64,000 bases of DNA from Agelas oroides (Eukaryota; Porifera; Demospongiae; Agelasida; Agelasidae), in contig OX422188.1 in NCBI GenBank assembly GCA_949130485.1, positions 1,573,722 through 1,637,721 on the forward strand. The letters run 5' to 3'. The position numbers were made by a program, and so were the translations under genes. The notes below the pieces were generated by a model. That model searched no databases. It was not told the DNA's origin and saw only the letters and a list, made by a program, of their open reading frames with translations. Of this stretch, positions 22,484 through 34,700 are shown one piece after another; the first letter of the stretch is position 1, and each line of letters begins with the position of its first letter.

Positions 22484-24493
22484 AAACTTCTGAAGCCAGG
22501 CCAAGCACTCACAGGAGTGCTGACTATGCACACACACACACATACACACACACACACATACACACAAACAGTACACACATAACTAGATTATAATACTTGC
22601 ACAGATGACAGCTTACTTACCAGAGTAGCATAGGATTCGTAGTGCTGGTGTTCACAAACACGGACACCACGGATATATACTACGCACGTCACTGGACCGG
22701 ACGGATGTTGTAGCGACCAGTTGATGGACTTGTTGTCACTGGCAAGATTATGCAGTGATTACCGTAAGCTCATGCCCCGGCCCCTCAGTTGAGCAACCCC
22801 CGCCCTCTTTACCTTACATGGGTAATTTTCACTCGCGGGGTGTGCTTTGTTATTCATCGAGTGCTTTTGTAGTAAAACGTGTAGAACGGAATCTTCAGCG
22901 GTGGCCACCGTCCATGAGCTTCGATGCCCCGCCCCTAGGATTAGTATCAACACAGGCGCCACTGATTTTCCGTAATACATGACCAGCGAAGCTGCTGTTC
23001 TTCCGGAAAGTCGTGATTATCGACACATCCTTCATCGCGCGAAGAAACGGTGGTCGTACGCTCGAGACTCGAGTAAACGCCTCTCCCCATCCCCCCTCTG
23101 TTATTAAATGTGCAAAGAGGGGGGCGCGAGCTTAACTGTTGTAGGCGCTACTGCATGCTATATGCATGGGCCTTTTCCGAGTCTCCTTGTCAGCACTACA
23201 GTAGCGAGACCTGTGTATAGTTCTGTGCTGAATTGGATTGTGACAGAGGAGATGGTTGAGCAGCTGGCCAAAAACATCAATACAGCCGCAGTTTTCCTAG
23301 AGATGGAGCCTGGAAGGTCCAGATTGATGGTAGAAAGTTAGGCTCCCCTAAGAGGACAACTTGACGTCTGATGGTGTGTGACTGTTGTAGGTGCTGCCGC
23401 TATGAGGTCAATGGCTGATGATGGTGCAGTGGTTCATTGTCTGGTCAAGGAATACAAATTCTGAACAATTGACCTCTGTTATTCCACATTATGTTTTTGC
23501 AATACTATCAGGTCTGTCTGAACACCCAAATTGATACTGATAACCTTGAATTGTCCTTGGAGATGCATAATATCAACACTTTATGTAGCTAATTACTAAT
23601 TAATTTTCATCCCAATCGAGTAGCTAAAGCCTATAAATGCAGCTCAAGCGTAGAGAATTCACTGTATCTGAAATGGAACCTCCAGAGAGATTTACCTCCT
23701 ACAGTCATCACTGTTGGGTGTGATCCGCAGCACATATTTGCCAACAGCAAGCTGAGTGAGCTCAAAGGGAGACAAACCTATACTACAGATATTATAATAA
23801 ATCAAGTCACATACATTATGCTGTCCCCATAATGCTAATCGTAAGATAATTACCATAAAATTTCTAATATAGGCGCCCCTCAAAAATAAATAATTCCAGT
23901 GCTGGAGGGCACTTCTTATTAGTAGCTGTCAAGCACTAACTGTGCATCGCAATAGCAGTATAGTATGTGTGTGATGAAAGAATTACGTAGTGCTCATGAT
24001 CAACATTCTCATAATAATTTTATCTGCATAACTGTATAGTTTATTCAAATCTTGTATCTATTTCTTCCAGCATAAAATAACACTGCACAGCTGTAGTAAA
24101 TTGGTACTAAATACGATTGCAACTTTGCCAGTACAAGGACAACTAATGCTTTACAGAGGGTGCTTAAATACAATGGTGGAAGGATGACATAACAGTGAGC
24201 CAGCATTACAGAAGGACAAGGCATGAATGAAAAAAGCAATATAAAAAGTGATATAAGCAAGGACATGACCATGCAGATACAGGATGAGGGTGATAAATAC
24301 AGAGGTGACAGCTAAAACATGCTATACAAGTAAATGGTGATTCAAAACAGAGAGTAGTCTAAAGTCTACAGCTGGTACACAGATTAAGTAATAAAATTAA
24401 TGTAATCACAAGAACTAGACAACATCCATGACCTAGCTAATGAGCTAACTTAAAATTACTACAACAGCTATTGAGATAAAACTCAATTGTCAA
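22484..24493. other. Intergenic region, weak exon-like segments only
   Basis: A CA/CACATA run lies at 22530-22567. On the plus strand 23226-23315 reads LNWIVTEEMVEQLAKNINTA and onward to EMEPG before a GT. After an AG at 23389-23390, a frame reads AAAMRSMADDGAVVHCLVKE, then YKF and TGA at 23462-23464. Both look coding, but the phases do not join through any donor I can see. On the minus strand about 22622-22750 reads open to a GTAAGT donor. No gene is called. From 23500 to 24493 nothing is recognisable. Confidence 0.3.
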
Positions 24494-27400
24494 CTACTGT
24501 GATGGGTGCTCTTTAGCAATCATTGTGGCTACGTCAATTCTACCCACTGATGATGAGTTTAGCGCAGAAGCTAATTCCCGCCAACTGGGCTGTAAACTGT
24601 TTTGTAACCATGTCATCACCATCTCTGTCTGACACCTGAGCGCATCTCTTGGGAAGTTAGACTCAATTTGCTTCAGTGTGCCATAAGACAATCCAAGTGC
24701 CAAACCAAGGTTGAACCATGTTGCTGTTAGGGTGGAAATGCTGTTCAAAATAGTCATCAGGGAACATTCCCCTGGAGGGTTGGAGACAATAGGGATCATA
24801 AGCACGACAGGGATCATGTAGCACATCATTATATAGCTAAGAAGTACATCTTGTACAATTCATGTACAATCTTAGTGAGTTACTTGAATTTGAACTTCTG
24901 TCCTTTAGCAACTACATCAATAATTTTGTATTCTGTGAGTGAGAAGGTTTAGGCTTTACAATTAGACTGATAAATAATCACTGTTTTAGCTGTCAAAAGA
25001 TGCTTTCTTTCATTGGCGTCTAGTCCTTTTTTAACAATAAATTTTATTTTGTGTACATTATTAAGTGTTACTTGCCTAATGGGGCATCATCCACATTCTC
25101 ATACTGGAAATTCTGTGGCTGGTCCAATTCACCTGGGAGGAGAACAGCATAGTAAGGACTTTGAAAGTGATATGCAGATTTCATAGCGAACTTTTGGATG
25201 CCACATCAAGCCACACATGCATGCAGCCACAGCCTCATTATACTGTAATACAGTTTTACTATTTACAGGGCTTCAATACATAGGCAACTAGAGGTTCCCA
25301 GTAAAGCGCTTACCATATATCCTCTAATAAAAGCCTCCTTCGAATAAACGCCAGTCTTGTTAATACATGTACGCTGGTACGCTAAGCTCTGGAGCAAATA
25401 AACGCCTGGTCTCAAATAGACGCCACGTACCAGCTTGGGGTGTGGTCGGCTAACGTTTACGAATACGAAGTGCATGTAAGGGGCGTGGCCAATCGTACTC
25501 ATGCAGTTGTGTGCTCATTCTGGCGCAGAAGTAGTCGTTTTTCGAGGTTTCTAAGCTATAGAGATGGCTCAAGAGTTGGAAGAAGCTGCTAGTAGTGAGT
25601 TTAGTTAGGCATTTTCTGGAAATTCTGGCTGTCAGTATGGACAGATGTTTTATAAATACTGGTCCGTTTAAACACCGGTCTCGTTTTGACGCCAGGTCTC
25701 CAAGGTCTGGGAAGGAAATAAAGCCCGGGCTTATATTCGAGGATATACGGTAGTTTGTGTGCATTCTTCTTGATACTGCACCTCAAGAAGAATGTAATAG
25801 TTACATATACATTTGACCAGTTTCCCTCCCGGTCTTGTACCCAGATGATGATTTAGTATGGGGAGTATGAATCTCCCCCAAAAAAGAAATTGTTGAACCA
25901 CTGTAGCTACTTTCATGTACAGATGTGCTATGATAAAAGATGCACATTGTGATTGTCATATGTACGAGTTGTGAAGTCATCTAAATTCTTGGTTTGAGTG
26001 ATTTTTGTTGAGTAACTGAATGACAGTTTGACAAAAGTAACTGCTTAACCTTGCTCTGTGCATGCATATGTGAGGTAATTACAGAGCCAACAAGAGGTGC
26101 TTAGCAAAGCACTTACCCTGTGTGTGTCTATGCAACAATTGATTTAGTGTTGAATTCTATCGGTAGTATTAGAAATTGTAGATGTACAGTAATATGCAGT
26201 CCACATTCACATAGAGTGTCTTTAGTCAAGCAGATCAAAAAAAAAAAAAAACCAGAATCATTCTGGTCAGTTCATCATACCTGAAGTGGGTGGGGGTAAA
26301 CATCAAGACACCAGTGAGCCACCAACTCTCTCCCCAACCACACCTTGACGTGTCATCTACAATACAGTCTTGTACTGTATGTTGCTAGGTTTTCTCTTTT
26401 GCTTCCAACGAGACATCCTGGCAATTGGCTGCCTGTCCAGGGCTTCCATTTGTTTTCCAAATGCACTGCATGGCATATGGCTACATGTACTAAGTCTTCT
26501 CCTTGCCTTCTCTCTAGTCTTCTCTCCCAAAAGCTCGACTCAGCCTATGCCAACTCACACTATTTAATGATTGACCTTTGACCTATGGGCAGAGTTGTGA
26601 GAGTGCACAACAAGGCCCATGTAGTTAATCATGTCTCTGGCTATGGTGTTGAAGTTGAACAAAAATGCAGCCAAATTGAATAATGGAGCCAATTTTGCCT
26701 CTATAGATGCTACTAAAATTTCATTGTTTAGCTTATGTTTAGAAGTTATGGTAGGACAATCTTGAATCGCGAATCGGCTGATTCCACTCATGAATAATTA
26801 ATCAGTCGGGTGACCATAATGGCGCCATTGAAATTCATTGGCTTGTTTATACTTTCCCATGGTGGCAACCGGAATCAAAAAGGGGGGCGTGTCCTTTTGA
26901 TGTGGCCTGCGGCCCTTTGTAGTGGTCTGGCGGCACTTTCATGCGGCTGGGCGGAGCTTTAAAAAATCCTCCAACACTTAAAAAATAAAAATAAAAATAA
27001 AAAACACAGTAAAAAAATTTTCTAGCTCGTTGAATGTGACGGTTGGCTAGTTGTGTGGGCAAAGCTTGCCTGAGTGGGCTTGAATGTTTGTGAGTGTACT
27101 GGAAAGGCAGAGAGCCATCCTGGAAGACGGGTATCATCACACAGTTGTCTGGCAAAGGTACTGTAGAAAGCTGACTTTTCGGGGTTGTAGGCCCCGCCCG
27201 ATTTTATGCTAGCGGGAATGTGTGTAACTTGGCTCCATTCTAGGGGCAATGACAGGGAGTAGGTTTGTGGGCATAACTCCCTGGCCTGAAGGTGAGCGGG
27301 AAAAAGCATACATAGTTTTGTAGGGGGTGAGTTGAGTTTTCTCAAACTGGGCTAAGTTTTGGTTAGTTTGAGTGGAGGTGTGTTGAATTTTTCTTGAAAG

Positions 27401-30400
27401 CCAGCACAGCCAAAATGACTGTTTTTGAGGTCAAATGTGTGTTTTGGCCTGTAGACTGGTCCCAGGACAAATCCATATGTAAAGTTTTTACTTGTTTTGT
27501 GTGTGTGTTGATGATGTGGTCAGACTGGGGGTGGAGCCTTGGAGAGGGTGCAAATTTTTATTTTAGCTGAGGGACTAAAAATTGAGTTTTTTGGCATTAT
27601 CAGGTAGAGAAAGCAGTTTGGTACAAACTTTTTGTGAATCTTGTGTACACTTTGACATTACCCATCCTCCGTCCACATTACTCGGAGATCTGTGATTCAA
27701 GGTTGTCCTACCTTAAATCATGTACTATTATAATAAGCTGGCCAAATAGAAAAATGCAACTGACACACACACACTAACAGACTGATTGCTTAAATAACCC
27801 CATTTGCGCATGCATGCACAGAGTAACTACCTGTATAGTTACTTTGTATAGCACCACTCAGTGTAGTTAAGGACTGGGTCCAGTAAATTTTCAGTCCACA
27901 GATCAGTGATTTTCTATGCAGATTTCTTGGACAGTAATGTATTTATGCCAGTCACTGGTGCATGGAATGAAATAATCACTCATCACCTTCAATTTAATGT
28001 TGTTAATTTAATTAGCACACGTCACATGATGGACCAAGGGCCACCCAATACCACGCCCTCCAAGATATATTTTTCAAATTCCAACATTTTTCCCAATGGC
28101 TAAAGGAGTTCATTGTATGTTAGAAATAATTTAGTCGATACCATCTAACTTTTCACTGAGGTGCTTCTCGAAAGCTCATTCCTATCTACTTTTAGCCGCA
28201 ATTCTTTGATTTTTGGCCTCTGACAACACTCACATTTTTTGCCGTTTCTCAAAAACAAATGGGAGTATCAAAAAGCACCTCGGTAGATTCTAATGATTTA
28301 TGAAGACACTGCGAAAAGTTGAACTTGATGGTAGACACGGCCCTGGGAAGAATGTTGGACAGTCACATCATGACGAGCGAGCTAAGTTGTGCGGCCATTA
28401 CTGCCGTAAGTGTCGAAGTCACGTGAAAATCATGCACTCCGATGTGGCGCTGAGTTCCCGGTAAAGTTTAGAGCAACTGTTCTAAGTGTTATCTAGTGTT
28501 TGTTGGTGATGAAAAACCATTTCTTGGATGCAAGATCGGCATATGAACTATTCTAGATTAATGCAAGTGCATTGAGACGTTCTGAGTCTGACTTACTGTC
28601 CATATCAAGGGATCCGAGGTTCCAGACTCTAAAATTGTCCACCTTTATGACGTGTCTTGCCAGTTCACGCCATCGCAATCGTATATACGAAGGTGTCTAG
28701 TCCTAATCGCGGATATAAACTAGCATCACGGTGCTTTTCAGAACGGTAGAATCTCGAAACTGCTAGGCCAATAATAACGAAGCCACAAAGTGTAACCACA
28801 AATTGGAAACCTATCACATGACAGCATAGTGCTAAATTTAATATTCTATCTGCACTTCTATGGTGCGACTACAGCGCGCATAAACAAAAAGGAACCAGTC
28901 CTAGAACAAGTGTAATTAAATTGTATACAGTAAAGTGGAAAATGACGAAATTTTTATTTGAAACATCAAAACTGAATCAGCAAGAGCTATTGTGTGCATG
29001 TGAGAGACTCAGTTATGGTTGAGCTACCAATGACCGAAACTTTTCTGCATTTCAGGCTACCTTTATGTACCTTGTTTTTCCTAGCTTGTTAGGACAGATG
29101 AGTAGTGAATGTGTATACTCAACATCAACTCTTTCAGTGCATTCCTAACTCATAAGTGCTTGTCATGCATCAATAGCATGAAGGGATGATGGAAGGGTGA
29201 AGAGCAATCATCAACAGAGATAGCTTTTGCAACTCACCTCTAACACCCCATATAGCATCTGGTGGGGTAGAGTCAAGTACAATGTAGAAGTAGTTGTTAG
29301 GTTCCTTGGCACCCTCAAGTGTCACTGGATAGGTAAGTCGGATGGTTTGCCCTGTTTAGTCCACTGTGCTGTTAGCTGGCAAGATGGAATTTCTTGTCCT
29401 TTCTCAAATCTGTCCACATACTCCTTAGTAATCTGTATAGAGCAAGCATCATTAGTCAAAAGTTTTGACCAACAATGTAACTTTCTCACCCTTGGGTTGA
29501 ACAATGGATAAAGCTTCCATCCATCTTCAAAAGTCAGTCCCTCAAAGGGTAGCTGCAACGTAATGCTATTCAATTTAAACTCAACCGGCTGGTGTGGTCC
29601 AATTGTGGCACCTCTGTTATTATACTCCTGTTTGACTACCTGTAGTTATATACGTAGTAACAGTGCATGATGATGCAACACCATAAAGTGATTAAATAAG
29701 TCTAACATACTGTAGCATGTACTTCTAGGTCCTTGTTAATCACAAAGTGGATCTCTCTGTGAGTCACCTGTTTCCACAGGTAGTAGAGCCTTGCATGGTA
29801 TTTTACACCATCTTCTCCCAGTATCCATGTCAACCATGGCAGACTCTTCAACAGTGAGATCAGTGAAAACCTGTGAAGCTGTATGCGCCCATAAGCACTC
29901 AGACAGTTAAACTCCCCTCCCTCCAGGATCTCAAAATTGCATGGAAGATTTTCAGAGCACCTTGCAAAGCTTAGCCTTGGCGTTTGAGAGGGCATTGCAC
30001 AGTGCTGGATTTCCACTGTGAGGGGCTGAGAGAATTCACACTGAGGTTCAGTGTGGAGCCAATACACTGCACTAACGAGGGAGGTGTTCCGGGGGAGTGT
30101 AAACTGGCCAGATATCCCCACCTTGATGATGAGTTTACACTGTGCCAAGTTAGCTGGTAGGGCCCCCTGGGGAATATTGAGCTTCAGTCCATAGCCTTCC
30201 CACTGGAAGGTCTGAGCTTGGCTGGTGATCAGGACACTGATCACTCCAATGACATCTAGCCCTCTCAGGTAGCCTGTAAAAAATATTGTAATAAATTATG
30301 CAATATAAAGTATAGTACAGAACCTTGGCATAAAATTACAATCTCTGTGCTGCATGGCTCCAGTGGTCAGTCACACCTCATAACTAGGCTATACCTGCCC

Positions 30401-30822
30401 TGTATAACACAGTGGCCATGGTGTAACCTATTGGAGTGCATGCACATTCTAACTTTCAGTTCAATTTACCTTAACTTTGAGAAGATCTAGAGTACAAATA
30501 TGTACGTGTACAGACATCCTCATCAATATTTTCTGGTACATGATGGCTTTCTAGCAAATTCTATAACTGAAAATTATCATCTATATTTATCCAAACAAAG
30601 CTCAATGAAATTCAAAATTCAAGGATTACTCATTAATGATTAAGTTTAGTAGTTCACCTTCTTGATCAGATTCCACTGTTTTTCCTTCCCTTTCACATGT
30701 GGCTGTGGTTTTCAGTAGGAGAGTTCTCAGTGACTTAATGGTAACACAAAGGTACAAATATTAAAATGTGGTAAACCTTTTGAGTGTTCATCCATGTCAT
30801 CTACTTCAAGGCTTTCTGGTGG
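24494..30822 (-). CDS. ZU5 and Death-domain protein (PIDD/UNC5-like module), one apparent frameshift
   Basis: Exons in transcript order: 30777-30822, 30658-30702, 29711-30273, 29490-29639, 29238-29432, 25076-25132, 24494-24771; phases agree at every junction except inside 29238-29432. The first exons code for an acidic linker. The exon 29711-30273 holds a ZU5 domain (FQWEGYGLKLNIPQGALP, later PQCEFSQPLTVEI). The next two exons may form the UPA-like region that follows ZU5 in UNC5, ankyrin and PIDD. In 29238-29432 the frame ends at a TGA after ...KPSDLPIQ, while a frame one base away continues cleanly (TIRLTYPVTLEGAKEPNNYF), so one base seems missing near 29360. The exon 25076-25132 uses a GC donor (GCAAGT). 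The last exon is a Death domain (TWFNLGLALGLSYGTLKQIE, PSWRELASAL, VGRIDVATMI) ending in TAA or similar at 24494. The 5' end is not resolved. NLR2 lies just upstream on the same strand. Confidence 0.75.
25133..29237. repeat. 4.1 kb intron of the ZU5-Death gene, rich in TIR elements
   Basis: Three elements are visible. (a) 25311-25752: ends TACCATATATCCTC and GAGGATATACGGTA, TA-flanked, about 440 bp. (b) 26750-27712: ends GGTAGGACAATCTTGAATC and its near-complement GATTCAAGGTTGTCCTACC, about 960 bp. (c) About 27870-28903: short ends GGACTGGGTCC and GGAACCAGTCC, weaker. No exon was seen between 25133 and 29237, though small exons could hide here. Confidence 0.6.
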
Positions 30823-30940
30823 CTATTAGAACAAGAAAGCATTAGTAAATTTGCCATTTGAAATGAAGTATGGCCAGAAATCAATGGAGTCACAACTTAT
30901 AGATCATTTTCGAACAAGACATGCTCAACTCATCAGACTT

Positions 30941-31480
30941 AACACACCCCAAGTGCAAGATAAAGTATTCACATAATTAAATGATGTAATTGCCAGGCCA
31001 GGCAATGGACAGCAAAGCAATGGACATCCAATCTGAATGCATATCCATTGCTTTGCCTGGCCTGGCAATTACATCATTTAATTATGTGAATACTTTACCT
31101 TGCACTTGGGGTGTGTTAAGCAGTATTACCTCTGATGAGTTGAGCACGTCTTGTAGTTATGTTCACCAATTTGAAAAAGCCACCCTTCACCAACTACACC
31201 ACCCTCACTCCTAAGAAAAACTCCAGAAAAAATATCCCTGCTTACGTTGCATCACATGTTCATATGTCTATATGTGTATTGAGCAGCTCTACGGTGCTTG
31301 GTGCTAATGATGCACGAGTCTAAACTGATAAAGGTATATCTTTCTATTCATGAAAGAAGTGTGACTGTCATGTCTGGATCCTCGTTTGAAGGTGAAGCTT
31401 ATCTCTCAATTCTATACCTTTCTAGCTAAGGTAAATGTGCAGCATTAAACTCAATGTTCTTTGAGCATCTTGGGGTGTGG
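30941..31480. repeat. Diverged ACACCCCAAG element carrying a long palindrome
   Basis: Left part 30941-31120 is a near-perfect palindrome. CACACCCCAAGTGCAAG through AATTGCCAGGCCAGGCAATG is mirrored by CATTGCTTTGCCTGGCCTGG through CTTGCACTTGGGGTGTG, with arms of about 80 bp around a short spacer. To its right the sequence is a diverged relative of the 17341 repeats (CACCCTTCACCAACTACACC, GGATCCTCGTTTGAAGGTGA), ending GAGCATCTTGGGGTGTGG. From 31481 to 31793 I see nothing else. Confidence 0.6.
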
Positions 31481-31793
31481 TTTAGTAATGTCACAGTAAG
31501 TATTATCATCATAACAAAAAGACGGAGCTTAGTGTGAACATTTTGTAATTGAAATGCCCTAGAACCATAGTATTCTAACTCAGAAACAAGCTGGAATTGT
31601 ATTGAAATATTTACAAAAGTGATTCAGCATTTATGGTTTTCCCAGGAATGCACCATACTTCTCAACAGTCATCTTCTATACAAAAAAATTCATTAGTGAG
31701 CAATGTGCAAATACCTGTTTAATTTAAATCCATTTTCTGTATATCTCAAAACTTAAACAAATGTGCTCCACTGATAGGTTGTTTGCCCAACCC

Positions 31794-34700
31794 CTAGCTG
31801 GAGCCATTTTGGAAGAATTTCTTTGTTAATATTAATGTTATGTTCCTGTATAATGGCCTTAACCATTGCTCCAGTATCATCATCCTGTAGAAACACTCAC
31901 ACTCTCCCAGATCTATGCCTACCTGCTGATGGACCTTAATTTTCTTCTCTGGTCTGGAAAAGGCCAGTTGCTGTTGCAACGGTTTCTCACCTGGGTAAAA
32001 CAATGCAAAGATTATGCCTGTTTAGTAGTTGCATGCTATATAGAAATGCATCTCAACCATTCAAAAATGTGAGAGTGGCTGTAAGGAACACAACACAAAG
32101 ATTTGACAAAGGAACCAGAAGTATTAAGTAAAAATGAGAAGTGAACAGAAACTGTGGCAAGTACTAAGTTCACTAAGCATGCCGCCCTTATCCGTCTCAG
32201 TACAGATTTCCCCACTATATGAGATCATGTTTCATGTGTCTATGTGTATATTTGCCCAGCTGCTACTTGCACTTGCTGACAATAACTTTGATTGCTTGTG
32301 TGTGGTACCGTTTATGTGCCCGGCTATACGTTAGCTGTATTATTGGAAAGTAACTCTACTTGAAGAATGAAAGCTACATAGTTGTAATTACCTGTGGAAA
32401 TCTTGTGTCCTGCGCCTTCTTCATCAACTGACTGTAATGAATTACTACTGCTGCAGATTCCTGAACTTATGTCTTTAGCAAGACTCTTCAGGTCTATATC
32501 TCTCAAAACTTCAATCAGTGTGTTCCATGTGACAGGTTGCTTGCCCATCCCTCGGAGCCATTTCGAAAGGATTTCTTGGCTAGCATTCTCTGCATTATTG
32601 TTATGCTTCATGGCAATGGCCTTGACTTTTACTCCATTCTTATCGTCCAGTAGAAACACTCCCAGATCTATGTACTTTACTCCTATCTGCTCATCGACCT
32701 TAATTTTCTCCTTTGCTCCAGGAAAGGCCAGTAGTTCTTGTAAGGTTGGTTTCGCACCTGTTGTAAAGCAATACAAAAGTATGCCTGGTTAGTAGCTGCA
32801 TGCTATAGTGCTAACTGCATAAACTTGTAATGATTACTTTTGGAAATTTTGTGTCCTGTATCTTCTTCATTGAATGACTGTGATGAAGTAGTACTGCTGG
32901 GTTTTGAAGGTTGACGAAAAAGGCTTCTAGACAGGGAGTCCATACTATCTGTACTCGAACCAGCTGAAGACTGAACACAGAAGACATAAAACAGTCACTT
33001 ACATGTAGTCACACACAGCTTTATTTTAGCAGAACAACAATCATACCTTCTTTTTGAATGCTTTTCTGCTTTCTGGTTCAGCTGAGTGTGAGTCCTCCCT
33101 TGCAAACTGTACACAGTAAACAATTCAATCACGTTAAAAGGTCAATCATTTACAGCACAATGTTCATTCATACCTTATTATGGAGTATCCTCTCCAAATT
33201 CAATCCTTGAGCCTCCAGACTGCCATAAACTGGGTTTCCTTGAAGAGAGATGCAGCTAAGCTGAGGACACGAAGTTCCAGCCAGCTTGAGAAATGTGGTA
33301 GTGGCATCCACCCGTATCTTGTTGTCTTCAAGACTCCATTTCTGTAGCTCTGGATGTGTAAAGAGTGTTTGGCTGCTGGTAGCCACTTTAGAAAATGTTG
33401 TTTGAAAGCGGTTGTACCTCAGATCATCTGAGCCTATTTGGCAGCTGCGAGACGAGAGGTTTTTCAAAGACTGGCAGACAGCGAGGAAGGCTAGGAGGAC
33501 CTCAATGCCATAACCAGTGAAGTAGTTGTCACTAATCCTGAGATATTTAAGGTGAGTATTGGGTTTCAGTGTGCTGCAGAACCACTTTAGATCTGAACCA
33601 TTAGGTGTACATGAGTGTACTTGGGAAGGGTCCAACAATTGGTGAATGAAGGTAGACATGTCTGCCTCATTAGTTTTGCCAATTTCATTATTTGTGAGGT
33701 TTAGGTCATCAAGAGAGGTGTTGCTCGAGAGAGCACGAAGGAGGATAGTAGCTCCCTTGCTGCCCAAGTTGCACTTTGAAAGACCAAGGGAACATACCTG
33801 GCAGTGTTCAAATTCCAACATTCTACCCAGGTGTAAAGCTCCCTCTGGTCCTAGAGGATTTCCCTCAAGGTGAAGGCGGGTAACAGGTAGACTACCAGTG
33901 TTGACTACTTCCACTAGTTGGCGCATACCTTCTGCATGCAAGTCATTGTCTAGCAACTCAAGATGAGAAATCATGTGGCTTGTTGGCACTAAGCATTTTG
34001 TCATGCTAGAAAGACAATTAGCAAACTTGTGCATGCCTTCATCAGTCAGTTTGGTCCTGTTCACCCATATATTGTGTGGGTGTTTCAGTGCAGGCAAGGC
34101 TCTACCAAAAGCTTCTGCACCAACTAAGCTCAGTGAATTGCACGATATATCAAGGTCTTCTATGTTTGAGCAGTGTGATGCAACTGTATCAAGAAGAGAA
34201 GCAATGGCAGCTTCATCAGCAGATGTACCACCTAATACTCTCCTGATTCTGAAGACTTTCAGCTCTTGCAGCCCTTGTAAACACTTTACAAGCTGTTCAA
34301 CTCCAGATACACCAAGCGAATTTCCTGACAAAACTAGCTCAGTAAGTTGCTTGTGATTCACTAAATATGGTATTAGATTTGCGGCACCATTCTCATCTAT
34401 CCCCATGTTTTTGAGATTAATCTTTTGCAGTGAAGAACCCACTTCAAAGATGTGAGCTAGGGCTGTAGCTCCAGATGGTCCAACATTGTTCGATGTGAGA
34501 TCAAGCTCCTTGAGAGGTGTAAAAGCAAGGCAAGCATCTGACATGTACCTAAAGCTCTCAGCTGTAATATCAGCAAAAGGAAGGTGCAGCTTCTCAACCT
34601 TGAGTTGGAACTGGAATTGAATGAGTGATTTCACAATCTCCATCATTCCTCTATCACCAAAGTGGGAATATTTAAGCATTATCTTCAAAGACACCTCTTT

